64,000 bases of DNA. It comes from Deltaproteobacteria bacterium (GTDB taxonomy: Bacteria > Myxococcota_A > Polyangia > GCA-2747355 > JADLHG01). This document shows, in pieces, positions 17,340-26,142 of this stretch (the first letter of the stretch is position 1; each line of letters starts with the position of its first letter). Made by a program: the position numbers and the translations under genes. Where the stretch lies: positions 450,255 to 514,254 of the forward strand of contig JADLHG010000031.1 of NCBI GenBank assembly GCA_020848905.1, in the 5' to 3' direction. The notes under the pieces were generated by a model. The model saw only the letters and a program-made list of their open reading frames with translations. It made no database searches and was not told where the DNA came from.

Positions 17340-18488
17340 TCACGCGTTCGACGGCCCGCTCAGGCAACTCACGAGGAGGGCCAGCTCGTGCGGGGCGTGG
17401 ACGTCTCGGTCGAGCTCGGGGACCACGATCCGCGCCAGGCCCGGCGGGAGCGCCTCGCTCGCCTCCTGCCAGCTCCTGGCCTCGGCCTTCGCGCGCTGCC
17501 AGGCGTCCTCGTAGGTGGAGCGGAGCCAGGTGAGGCCGTCGGGTGCGTCGCAGCTTGCCGCGAGGGAGCCGAGGAGGTCCTCGACCCGGGCTCGCGCCTC
17601 CGGCGTCGGGCCGGCGTGAGGGAGCGGGTGGGCGCGGTTGACGATGAGGGCCTGTAGCCTTCCGCCGGCCTGCTCGAGCGCCGCCACGAGCTGCCCACGC
17701 TCCTCGGGTTGCGCCTCCACGGCCGAGGTCACGAGGAGGAAGGCGGTCCGGGGGTGGCCGAAGAGCGCCTCGAGCTCCGCGCTGCGTCTCCGAACCGCGC
17801 CGACCAGCGGCTCGAGGGACTCGAAGAAGTGCGCCACGTCGGCCAGCGCCCGCGCCCCCGTGGCTTCCCGGAGGCGCTGGGCCAACCGAGGCCCGCGTCG
17901 TCGTGGATCGGCCTCGCCCGACGCCGGTCCGAGGAGGCGCCGGGCCCACCGGGCGATCGGCTGCGCGAAGAGCGCGTCGATGCGTCGCGGGGCCTGCAGG
18001 AAGGCCACCGCGTGGCTCGACGGGGGGGTGTCCACGACGATCAGCTCATCGGGCGGGGCGGAGGCGCACAGGCTGACGAGCGCGTCCATCGTGGCGTACT
18101 CGAGGGCTCCGGCGAAGGAGCGGGTCAGCCGCCGGTAGAAGGGGTTCGCGAGGAGCGTCTCGGCGGCCTCGGGATAAGGCGCGTGGCGCCGCACGAACGC
18201 GTCCCAGGCGGGCTCCGCCGCCAGCATCGCCGCGTGAAGGGGCGCCTTCAGGGCGAGGCCCGCCGGGGTGAAGTGCCCGGCCGGCACGAGCGTGGGCGTG
18301 GGTGGCAGATGCGAGAGGCCGAGAGCTCGCGCGAGCTGGCGGGCCGGATCGATGGTCAGCACCGTGGCCGGGCGGCCGTGAAGCGCGGCGGACAGGCCCA
18401 GCGCGGCCGCCAGGGTGGTCTTTCCCACGCCTCCCGTTCCGAGGCAGATCGCCACCCGTTCGGCGGCGAGGAGCTCAGTTGCCGACAC
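17340..18488 (-). CDS. ArsA/Get3-like ATPase lacking the signature lysine
   Basis: 382-residue SIMIBI-class P-loop ATPase. The P-loop reads CLGTGGVGKTT (about 15-25): the final Lys-Thr is present but the N-terminal signature Lys of deviant Walker A motifs (usually GKGGVGKT) is replaced by Thr. Other blocks: VLTIDPARQLARALG (switch I-like), ELIVVDTPPSSHAVAFL (A-loop Asp-Thr-Pro). Overlaps the preceding ArsA-like gene by 14 bp. A similar adjacent pair exists in actinobacteria (Mycobacterium tuberculosis Rv3679/Rv3680), where the two subunits form a heterodimer. Arsenite transport is unlikely with no arsB nearby. Confidence 0.85.
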   Translation of the reverse strand: MSATELLAAERVAICLGTGGVGKTTLAAALGLSAALHGRPATVLTIDPARQLARALGLSHLPPTPTLVPAGHFTPAGLALKAPLHAAMLAAEPAWDAFVRRHAPYPEAAETLLANPFYRRLTRSFAGALEYATMDALVSLCASAPPDELIVVDTPPSSHAVAFLQAPRRIDALFAQPIARWARRLLGPASGEADPRRRGPRLAQRLREATGARALADVAHFFESLEPLVGAVRRRSAELEALFGHPRTAFLLVTSAVEAQPEERGQLVAALEQAGGRLQALIVNRAHPLPHAGPTPEARARVEDLLGSLAASCDAPDGLTWLRSTYEDAWQRAKAEARSWQEASEALPPGLARIVVPELDRDVHAPHELALLVSCLSGPSNA

Positions 18489-19473
18489 CGGCCGACCTTC
18501 GAGCGCGTTCGCAGTCCTCGGCGGCGATGGCCTCCGCGAGGCCGTACACCACCGCGCGCGGGCTCCCCTCGGGTGGCAGACGCGGCAGACGCACGGCGCG
18601 CACGCCGCTCTCGCGCTCGAGCCGGGCGATCCCCTCCTCCTGCAGGCGGGTCCAGCCGAGGGCGCGCAGGGCGGCCAGTCGCAGGTCCTCGCCCGCCGCG
18701 CTGTCAGGCCCGCCGAGACCTGCCGCGGTCCGCGACAGAGCGTCGAGAAGGCGAGGGACCGAGGCGGGTACGGGAGGCCGGCACTGGTTCACGTAGAGCT
18801 GACCGAGGGGCAGCCCGAGCTCGTCGCGCAGGCTCGAGACGAGGCTCCGAGCCTCGGCCAGGGGGAGCTCCTCGGGGAGGGCGAGGACGTGCACGGCGGT
18901 CTGCTCGGGATCGCGCAGGAAAGCGAGTAGCCGCTCGCTTTCGCGCTCCACCAGCCCGCGTCCGCCGCCGAAGCCTTCGAGCGCAGCGAGCGGCATGCGG
19001 AGCGCCGCGACCCCCTGACCCGTAGCGCCGAGGTCCACGACCAGGGCGTCCCAGGGCTGCGCCTCGCCGGACGGGCGATGCACGAGCGCGTCGCGGAGCT
19101 TCCCCACGAGCATGAGCTCCTTCAGGCCGGGCGCGGCGGCCACGAAGGCGCGATAGAGGCGGTGCCGAAAGATGCGCGCGAGCAGGCGCGGCAGATGCAA
19201 ACGCCGCTCGAGGTACTCCCCGAGCGCGGCCTCGCCGTCGAAGGAGGCCAAGAAGAGCGCTCCAGCTCCTCCGTCGACGAGCGCGGTGAGCGGCACGAGC
19301 TCTCCCGCCGCGCTCGGTGAGGCGCCGAGCGCGCGCGCCAGCCCCTTCGACGGAAAGACCTCCACGGCGAGCACGCGTCGTCCGCCGCGGGCCAGCACCA
19401 GCGCCAGCGCCGCCGTCACGGAGGATTTCCCGACGCCGCCCTTGCCGGTCACGAGGTGCAGTCGCGCCGTCAT
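18475..19473 (-). CDS. ArsA/Get3-like ATPase with complete deviant Walker A
   Basis: 332-residue partner of the ArsA-like ATPase encoded next. P-loop VTGKGGVGKSSVTAALA (8-24) carries the signature Lys missing from its neighbour. Further motifs: VLAVEVFPSKGLARALG and WDALVVDLGATGQGVAALRM, the latter in place of the usual D-x-A/T-P-T-G-H block. ATG at 19473 starts MTARLHLVTGKGG, directly at the domain; the longer frame to 19662 is not needed. Divergent from the 5'-nucleotidase gene, with a 103-bp gap containing an AT-rich stretch that may hold both promoters. Confidence 0.85.
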   Translation of the reverse strand: MTARLHLVTGKGGVGKSSVTAALALVLARGGRRVLAVEVFPSKGLARALGASPSAAGELVPLTALVDGGAGALFLASFDGEAALGEYLERRLHLPRLLARIFRHRLYRAFVAAAPGLKELMLVGKLRDALVHRPSGEAQPWDALVVDLGATGQGVAALRMPLAALEGFGGGRGLVERESERLLAFLRDPEQTAVHVLALPEELPLAEARSLVSSLRDELGLPLGQLYVNQCRPPVPASVPRLLDALSRTAAGLGGPDSAAGEDLRLAALRALGWTRLQEEGIARLERESGVRAVRLPRLPPEGSPRAVVYGLAEAIAAEDCERARRSAGVGN

Positions 19474-19576
19474 CCGTTCTCTCCGCACGAACGCCGCGCA
19501 GAATGTCATTTTTTGCTTGCGCCGTCGACGCCACCCGGTGGTAAGAATCGGCACCCTCACCGCGCGGACTCGGTAG

Positions 19577-22147
19577 ATGCGCTGCACCCCCGCTTGTCGG
19601 CCAGATCTCGTTCTTCCCCTCTGCGCGATGGCGACGGTTCTCGCGGCGGCCGCCGGGTGCACCGTGCGCCCCGAGGGCTACGACCTCGAAGGCCAGGACG
19701 TCGAGCTCGTCTTCGTGCACAGCGGCGACATCCACTCGCGGCTGATCCCCTACGACATGGACGTGGGGGAGACGGACAAGCAGCTCGGGATGGACCAGCG
19801 CAACGCCCCCTTCGGCGGGATCGCGCGTCTCAGCGCCATCGTGCGGCAGGAGCGCCAGAACAACCTGCGCTTCGCCTACGTCGACACCGGCGACGTCTTC
19901 CAGGGCGCGCCGATCTTCAACGCCTTCGGCGGCGAGCCCGAGTTCAAGGCGCTCACCAACATGGGCGTCGACGTGATGGCCATCGGCAACCACGAGTTCG
20001 ACAACGGCGCCACGCCGCTCGTCGAGAAGGCCACCACCTTCGCCAACTTCCCGCTCGTCGCCGCCAACTATCTTCTCGAGGATTCGAAGCTCCTCGGCCA
20101 GGCCGCGACGGCCCAGATCGCCCAGCCCTACACGATCCTGAATCTGCGCGGCCTGCGCGTCGGGGTGATCGGCCTCGGCAACACGAGCGCCATGCGCGGC
20201 GTCTTCAAGGGCAAGAACACCCTCGGCATCACGCCCCTCTCGACGCGCGAGGTGCTCCAGTCCTACGTGGACTTCCTGCGCCCGCAGGTGGACCTCGTCG
20301 TCGTGGTGGGGCACATCGGCTACCACGAGGACATCGACTACATCCCGCGCACCGAGGGGGTGGACATCGTCTTCGGCGGCCACCTCCACATCGCGCTGAA
20401 CCCCCCGAACGTGATCCAGGACTGCGACATCGCCAAGCTCCGGCGCGAGAAGGACCGCTACAGCTGCAACACCCCCGAGAAGCTGCAGGAGGCCGAGCGC
20501 GGCTGCCAGTCGAAGAACACGTGCGATGCGAAGGCCACGCCGAAAGAAGTGGCCGACTGCCAGGCCGCCTGTCGCAAGGAGGCCGAGGAGAGCTGCAAGC
20601 AGCTCGAGGAGAGCGCCCAGTTCGCCAAGCGACGAGCCGAGCTCGACGGGGACATCGCGATCCTCGAGAAGCGCGGGTGTCATCCGCGCAACGTGCTGCT
20701 GGTCCACTCGGGCGCCTTCCTGAAGTACGTCGGTCGTCTGCAGGTCACCGTGCGGCAGTGCACGCGGCTGGAGCAGCGCGAGGTCTGTGCCGAGACGGAC
20801 GCCAACGGCCGGTGCCTCAAGAAGCGGCCGCGCCGCTGCGCCGGCGCCGACGACGGCCGCAACGACTGGGAGGTCATCGCGCACAGCTTCCGCCTGATCC
20901 CGGTCGACGCGACGCTGAAGGACGACCCGAAGATGTTGCGGCTGATGGAGCCGTACCTCCTCGAGCTGAATCGCCAGCAGCGCATGACGGAGGTGCTCGG
21001 CTACTCGGCCAATCGCATCCGCCGCTTCGGCGCCGGGTCGGGCGATAGCCAGCTCGGAAACCTCGTGGCCGACGCGATGCAGACCCGCAACCAGGTCTGG
21101 GCCGACTTCTCGGTGACCAACTCGCTCGGCATTCGCTCCGACGTGGTGATGGGGCCGGTCGATCGCGAACAGCTCACGAACGTCTTCCCGTTCGAGAACA
21201 CGATCACCGTGATGTACCTCTCGGGGGCCGAGGTTCAGGAGTTGATGGACTTCATCACCCAGCGCTCGACGAATCGAGGCTGCCAGTCGCAGGCCCAGGT
21301 GGCGGGCGTCACGGCCGTGCTGAACTGCGGCGGGTGTCCGGGCAAGGGGGGCAACGAATGCGTCCGCGTGCCGTACAACGGCGAGGCGTGCGCGCAGCGG
21401 GTCACCGTCGGCGGCACCGGGCGCCCGTGCCTCGAAGACAAGGACTGCCAGCCCGAGAAGACCGGCGAGATCTGCACCGGGCAGCGGCACCCCGACCCCG
21501 CGCACGCCGGGAAGCGTCGCTGCTGGATGCCGATCAGCTGCAGCCGGTCGTATCGTATGGCGACCAACGACTACATCGCGAAGGGGGGGAGCGGCTTCCA
21601 GGTCCTCGAGCGGAACACGACGCAGAAGAACCTCGGCATCTCGCTGCGGCAGGCGGCGGCCGACTACATCCTCACCATGTCGAGCTGCGCGGAGAAGCCG
21701 AAGTTCAACGCCGCGGCGGGAGGAAAGCGCGAGTTCGTCCTCAAGCCGGAAGAGGAGGGAGAGCTCTACGCGCTGGAGGATCGGGCGCAGGCGGGCGACT
21801 GGAAGGGGGTCAACGCAGCCTACGCGGCGTTGCGCAAGCGCCTCGCGGATCGCTCGGCGGCGACGAAGGACGCGCTCGAGAAGGCGGGCCTCGCGAACTA
21901 CCTGAGCTGCACCGACGACTGCTCGCAGGCCAAGGGGAGCTGTAACGGCCTGGCCTATCGCCAGGTGAAGGAGTGCTCGCAGTTCAAAGCCAAGAACGTG
22001 CCGCAGTGCGAGGCGCTCGGCCGGGTTCGGGCGGCGCTCCGCTGCGTGACGCTCCCCTGCATCAACGCGCAGGAGGATGCGCGACAGCAACGAGTCTTCA
22101 AAGAGGGGAGCGGTTCCCCCGACCCCTACGAGCCGTGGCCGGAATGA
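19577..22147 (+). CDS. 5'-nucleotidase/UshA-like lipoprotein
   Basis: 856 residues, longer than UshA (about 550). Lipobox in LAAAAGC. The N-terminal calcineurin-like metallophosphatase region has HSGDIHSR, YVDTGDVFQGAP, GNHEFDNG, VVGHIGYHED and GGHLHIAL, the two-metal ligands; the usual TNDxHG is altered to HSGDIHSR. A Cys- and Lys-rich insertion (about 290-370) interrupts the catalytic domain. The C-terminal nucleotide-binding domain has GDSQLGNLVADAM, TNSLGIRSD and VFPFENTITVMYL, with a second Cys-rich insertion. Probably an outer-membrane or periplasmic nucleotide phosphohydrolase. Coupled to the next gene by a 4-bp overlap. Confidence 0.88.
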   Translation: MRCTPACRPDLVLPLCAMATVLAAAAGCTVRPEGYDLEGQDVELVFVHSGDIHSRLIPYDMDVGETDKQLGMDQRNAPFGGIARLSAIVRQERQNNLRFAYVDTGDVFQGAPIFNAFGGEPEFKALTNMGVDVMAIGNHEFDNGATPLVEKATTFANFPLVAANYLLEDSKLLGQAATAQIAQPYTILNLRGLRVGVIGLGNTSAMRGVFKGKNTLGITPLSTREVLQSYVDFLRPQVDLVVVVGHIGYHEDIDYIPRTEGVDIVFGGHLHIALNPPNVIQDCDIAKLRREKDRYSCNTPEKLQEAERGCQSKNTCDAKATPKEVADCQAACRKEAEESCKQLEESAQFAKRRAELDGDIAILEKRGCHPRNVLLVHSGAFLKYVGRLQVTVRQCTRLEQREVCAETDANGRCLKKRPRRCAGADDGRNDWEVIAHSFRLIPVDATLKDDPKMLRLMEPYLLELNRQQRMTEVLGYSANRIRRFGAGSGDSQLGNLVADAMQTRNQVWADFSVTNSLGIRSDVVMGPVDREQLTNVFPFENTITVMYLSGAEVQELMDFITQRSTNRGCQSQAQVAGVTAVLNCGGCPGKGGNECVRVPYNGEACAQRVTVGGTGRPCLEDKDCQPEKTGEICTGQRHPDPAHAGKRRCWMPISCSRSYRMATNDYIAKGGSGFQVLERNTTQKNLGISLRQAAADYILTMSSCAEKPKFNAAAGGKREFVLKPEEEGELYALEDRAQAGDWKGVNAAYAALRKRLADRSAATKDALEKAGLANYLSCTDDCSQAKGSCNGLAYRQVKECSQFKAKNVPQCEALGRVRAALRCVTLPCINAQEDARQQRVFKEGSGSPDPYEPWPE

Positions 22148-23619
22148 CGCGACGCCAGTCTCTGCTGCTCGGACTCCTCGCCCTGCAGGCCGCCGGCTGC
22201 GAGGTCCCGGACCAGCCCCGGGTGGGGGCCTTCAAGGTCACCCTCGTGGGAAGCCCCGAGAAGGGGACTCCCGAGCGCCCGATTCCTTTCTCGCTCGAGG
22301 CCAAGGAGTTCACCGTGCGGGTCGAGGCGCTGAGGCCCGACGGCTCCGGCGCCCCGGACCCGAACTTCAACGGCTGGGTGGTGATCGCGGCTCGCCCCTC
22401 GGGCAGTCTCGATCCCTCTCCCGCCGCGGTCAGGCTCGCGGGGGGCAAGGCCGACAACGTCAAGCTGGCGCTCAAGCTGGCCTACGGCCCGGTGCGGCTC
22501 GTTGCCACCGAGCAGGGCTACGATCCGCGGCTCACCGACGCGGCGAAGGCCCAGTGCAACAACGGGCGGGACGACGACGGCGACGGCTACATCGACGCCG
22601 CGGATGATCGGGGGTGCTTCTATCCCAACGATCAGAGCGAAGCCGGCGGGGCGGGGGCCACGGGCGCGAGCGAGGAGATCTTCTTCGCCAATCCGCGCCT
22701 GGCCGACGTGCAGAAGCCCGCCGGACTGGGTCGCGGCGGCGACTCGTCACCGTTGTGGCGCCAGCGGGTGACCGTGGACGCCGGCTTCCTGCTCGTGACC
22801 CGTCTCTCGGTAGACGGCCTTTACCTGAGCGACTTCGACGGGGTGACCTGGGACGGTGCCAAGTGGGTTGCCGACGCGGCCAGCCTCTCCTATCGGCACG
22901 TCTTCGCCTTCAACTTCAGCACGCCGATGAACATCCAGGAGGGGGACTGCCTGGTGCAGATCGACGGCACGATCGACGAGTTCTTCAACTACACCGAGCT
23001 CGGGAAGCCCACCTGGAAGAAGGGGGACTATGCCTTCTGCGCCGCCAAGGCGCGCGCGGCCGGCCTCACGAGCTGCCCGGCCACGGTCACGGCGCAGAAC
23101 GGCGCGGCGGCCGACGCGTGCCGGCGCTCGGTCGGCACGCTGGCGAACACTCCCGTGGAGCTGACCAAGCTCATGGTGGAGGAGGGGGGCAAGCCGATCT
23201 CGGTCTGGGACGCCCGGACGATGCAGACCGAGCGCTTCGAATCGGCGCTGGTGCAGCTCTCGGACGTCACGATCATGAGCGAGGTCAGGGCGTGCGACCA
23301 GAACGGCAACGCCAACATCGACTTCTCGGACCCTGCCGAGGAGCAGTGCTCGAACGCGTGCGGGGACGACCCCGGCTGCCAGGTCAAGGAATCCTTCGTG
23401 CGTTACAACCAGTGGACGGTGAGCTTCGAGGATGGCGAGGGGACCCGGCGCGAGCTGGCCATCGTCTCGAAGGGCGCGCTGCCCAACTTCGATCCGAGCA
23501 AGGCGCTGGGCAAGAAGATCGGTCGGCTGGTGGGCACCATCCGGCACCTGGGCTTTGGCCGCCCGGCCTGGGTCCTGGAGCCCCGTCGTCAGACCGACTG
23601 CCCTGACTGCAAGAACTGA
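22144..23619 (+). CDS. Putative lipoprotein with acidic calcium-type loop
   Basis: 491 residues; signal SLLLGLLALQAAGC ends in a lipobox. Begins with a beta domain, then CNNGRDDDGDGYID (about 140-153), an Asp-rich loop like those recurring in myxobacterial surface proteins and probably binding calcium. A larger domain follows with Cys pairs (CSNACGDDPGC) and a C-terminal stretch RLVGTIRHLGFGRPAWVLEP that may be an OB-like or lipocalin-like strand set. ATG overlaps the stop of the nucleotidase gene. Together with the nucleotidase and the barrel protein downstream it may form an envelope complex. Function not recognised. Confidence 0.75.
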   Translation: MTRRQSLLLGLLALQAAGCEVPDQPRVGAFKVTLVGSPEKGTPERPIPFSLEAKEFTVRVEALRPDGSGAPDPNFNGWVVIAARPSGSLDPSPAAVRLAGGKADNVKLALKLAYGPVRLVATEQGYDPRLTDAAKAQCNNGRDDDGDGYIDAADDRGCFYPNDQSEAGGAGATGASEEIFFANPRLADVQKPAGLGRGGDSSPLWRQRVTVDAGFLLVTRLSVDGLYLSDFDGVTWDGAKWVADAASLSYRHVFAFNFSTPMNIQEGDCLVQIDGTIDEFFNYTELGKPTWKKGDYAFCAAKARAAGLTSCPATVTAQNGAAADACRRSVGTLANTPVELTKLMVEEGGKPISVWDARTMQTERFESALVQLSDVTIMSEVRACDQNGNANIDFSDPAEEQCSNACGDDPGCQVKESFVRYNQWTVSFEDGEGTRRELAIVSKGALPNFDPSKALGKKIGRLVGTIRHLGFGRPAWVLEPRRQTDCPDCKN

Positions 23620-23643
23620 CCCGGCGATCCGACGAGGCGACGG

Positions 23644-25230
23644 ATGTTGAGGCTCTCCATGTATATGCGAATATCTGTTCTAGTAGCTGCCGTCCTTTTC
23701 GTTGCGGGGCCCGCCTGGGGCGGAGACTTCATCGACTCCCGCATCACCTTCACCATCGGTGACGACAACTTTCTCAAGCGAGCGGGGCAGCAGGTGCCGG
23801 ACAGCCCCAAGCTCGGGATCGGCGACCGCGAGGGGTACGAGCTCTCCTTCGACAACCTGGACCTCGCCACCTCCGGTCGCGAGAACCAGCTGCGCCTCGT
23901 GCTCTACAAGAAGGTGGAAGGGATCCTCCCCGGGCTCTTCACCGAGGCCGCCGGCGCGCTGCGCATCGACTTCGCGGAGCTCCAGCAGCAGGACCCGCGG
24001 GTGAACAAGGTCTTTCAGGACGACAGCTCGTACATCCGCCTGATGTACGCGCTCGACCCGGGCAAGCTGGGGACGCGCTTCGTGGACCTGGTCCTCTTCC
24101 CCCTCTCCGGCGACCGCTTCCGCGTGGGCTACCTCTACGACCTGACGTGGGGGGGCACGGACATGTTCCCGAGGCGCAAGGGGCGGCTGAGCCCCGGCTT
24201 CAAGCTCGGCGGCAATCACGGCCGGTTCTACTGGTGGGGCGGGATGAAGTTCGTCCCCGCGTCGACGGCGCCGCGCGAGTCCAAGGACGAGCAGGGCCTG
24301 ACGATTACCACCGAGGAGCTGGAGACCTTCTATAGCGCCCTGGCCGGGGTCGGAGTCCAGCCGATCGACGGGCTGAGCATCGACCTCTCCGGCGCCCACA
24401 TTCAGATGGCCGAGAATCCGATCAAGGACGTGGCGGGAGAGCTGGTGACCGCCACGGGCTTCTCGGCGCGTGTGGCCTACGGGCGCGGCTTGAAGGTCGG
24501 GCTCTCCTCGGACCTGAGGCTGCTGCGCAACGACCCGGAGTTCATCGAGCAGCTGGGCACGCGCCCGACCTACAACCCGGCGGGCGGAGTCAGCTGGCGC
24601 GTGGCGTTCGAGGCCAACGCGATCGCGCAGACCCTGGCCGACCCCGACCGCTACGGCGCCACGACGGTGCAGTGGGCCACCGCGGGCGCGCTCGACGCGC
24701 GCCTGCAGTGGAAGTACCTGCGGGTGAACCTGACGGGCGTCTATCGCAGCCTGCAGTTCATTCTGCTGGAGACGCCGAGCTTCGTCCCCTTCCAGTCCTT
24801 CCCGAAGGACGCGGAGGTCTCGCCGCAGATCTTCGGGGCGCTCTCGGTGGACTATCACTTTGCGCGCCTCGGGCTCACCCCGGGGGTGCAGTTCGGGGTA
24901 GAGCTCCCCGCGGCAGTGAAGACGCAGCTGACGGCTCAGGCCGTGGGCTCGAACGCTCCGCGGACCGTGATCGGCGAGAACACGATCGTGATCCGCGCGA
25001 ACGGGCGGCCGGACATCCTGCCGGAGGGGGAGTCCCGGGTTCCGCTCGTGCAGAGCCGCGTGTCGCTCCGCTGGCACGCCTCGTCGATCCTGACGCTGGT
25101 GGGCTTCGCCTTCATCACCCTGGACAACAACGCGAGCGTCCTGCGCATCAATCCGGACCTGTCCAAGACGCGTATCTTCGACGACGCGCTGCGCTTCGGC
25201 GCGGGAATCACGGCGCAGGCTCGCTTCTAG
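23644..25230 (+). CDS. Outer-membrane beta-barrel protein
   Basis: 528 residues. A signal peptide (MRISVLVAAVLFVAGPAWGG) follows an optional 7-residue extension, so the true start may be the ATG at 23665. The mature protein alternates short hydrophobic and polar strands with aromatic girdles (FYWWGGMKFVP, LSIDLSGAHIQM, LDARLQWKYLRVNLTGVYRS, YHFARLGLTPGVQFGVEL) and ends in ITAQARF, the terminal Phe expected by the BAM machinery. No transporter class is recognised. It follows the second lipoprotein gene by 24 bp. Confidence 0.8.
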   Translation: MLRLSMYMRISVLVAAVLFVAGPAWGGDFIDSRITFTIGDDNFLKRAGQQVPDSPKLGIGDREGYELSFDNLDLATSGRENQLRLVLYKKVEGILPGLFTEAAGALRIDFAELQQQDPRVNKVFQDDSSYIRLMYALDPGKLGTRFVDLVLFPLSGDRFRVGYLYDLTWGGTDMFPRRKGRLSPGFKLGGNHGRFYWWGGMKFVPASTAPRESKDEQGLTITTEELETFYSALAGVGVQPIDGLSIDLSGAHIQMAENPIKDVAGELVTATGFSARVAYGRGLKVGLSSDLRLLRNDPEFIEQLGTRPTYNPAGGVSWRVAFEANAIAQTLADPDRYGATTVQWATAGALDARLQWKYLRVNLTGVYRSLQFILLETPSFVPFQSFPKDAEVSPQIFGALSVDYHFARLGLTPGVQFGVELPAAVKTQLTAQAVGSNAPRTVIGENTIVIRANGRPDILPEGESRVPLVQSRVSLRWHASSILTLVGFAFITLDNNASVLRINPDLSKTRIFDDALRFGAGITAQARF

Positions 25231-25260
25231 CGGGGGCGCCGGCGGGAGGGAGGTCGGGGC

Positions 25261-26142
25261 ATGCCGAACCTGGAGCTCGAGCCGAAACGTCACGTCTCGA
25301 TCTTCAGGCGCATGGCCATCGGCACCTGGCGGACCGCCTACGACCCCTCCGTCTACGGAACCATCGAAGTGACGATGGATCGCGCGGTGGCCTACATCGA
25401 GGCCTTTCGCGAGGCCACCGGCCGTCGGCTCACCGTCACGCACCTGCTGGCGCGCGCGGTCGCGGAGACGCTCCGGCGCATGCCCGACGCCAACGCCATC
25501 CTGCGGTTCAACAAGATCTACCTGCGCAAGCGCATCGGCATCTTCATGCAGGTGGCGATGACCGACGAGGGAGAGGACAAGATCGACCTCTCCGGGGTGA
25601 CGATCCAGGACGCGGCGGACAAGAACCTGCTCGAGATCGTGGATGAGACCGAGCGCAAGGTGGCGGCGGTGCGACAGCGCACCGACCCCGAGCTCGAGCG
25701 CGGTCGCGGGCTCGTGCGCTTCATCCCCAGCCTGCTGCTGAACTTCTTCCTCCGCTCGGTGAGCTTTCTGGCCTACGCGCTCAACCTCGACCTGCGGTGG
25801 GCGGGCATTCCGAAGGACCCGTTCGGTTCGGTGATGATCACCAACATCGGCAGCCTCGGGCTGGACATGGCCTACGCGCCGCTCGTGCCCTACTCGCGGG
25901 TGCCGATCCTGCTCGCCACCGGGGCGGTGCGCGAGCACCCCGTCGTCGAGGACGGGGCGGTCGTGATTCGCAAGGTCATGAAGGTGAACGCGACCTTCGA
26001 CCACCGCTTCATCGACGGCTATCACGCCGCCGTGATGGCGCGGACGCTCCGGCAGTGGCTCGAGCACCCTGAGGAGATGTACGGGGCGATCCCGACCGAG
26101 GTCCCGTTGCCGGCGGCGGGGACGGAGGGCTCGCGCGGATGA
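25261..26142 (+). CDS. Stand-alone 2-oxoacid dehydrogenase E2-type acyltransferase domain
   Basis: 293 residues corresponding to the catalytic domain of dihydrolipoamide acyltransferases, with no lipoyl or E1/E3-binding domain. Conserved parts: a Y-G-T-I-E-V-T strand, RLTVTHLLARAVAETL, FGSVMITNIGSLGLD, and the active-site block FDHRFIDG (His and Asp of the HxxxDG motif). An insertion with hydrophobic character (IPSLLLNFFLRSVSFLAYAL, about 158-177) could associate with membrane. No E1 or E3 genes are nearby, so it is probably not part of a classical dehydrogenase complex. Its substrate is unknown. Confidence 0.82.
   Translation: MPNLELEPKRHVSIFRRMAIGTWRTAYDPSVYGTIEVTMDRAVAYIEAFREATGRRLTVTHLLARAVAETLRRMPDANAILRFNKIYLRKRIGIFMQVAMTDEGEDKIDLSGVTIQDAADKNLLEIVDETERKVAAVRQRTDPELERGRGLVRFIPSLLLNFFLRSVSFLAYALNLDLRWAGIPKDPFGSVMITNIGSLGLDMAYAPLVPYSRVPILLATGAVREHPVVEDGAVVIRKVMKVNATFDHRFIDGYHAAVMARTLRQWLEHPEEMYGAIPTEVPLPAAGTEGSRG

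Noticed and set aside
19513..19548. Sigma-70 promoter for the nucleotidase gene (TTGCTT, TAAGAA)
   Set aside because: Spacer of 23 bp is too long for a confident call.
18704..22090. Minus-strand ORF of 1,128 residues
   Set aside because: Frame shadow of the nucleotidase and ArsA-like genes; Arg/His/Pro-rich with no recognisable domain.
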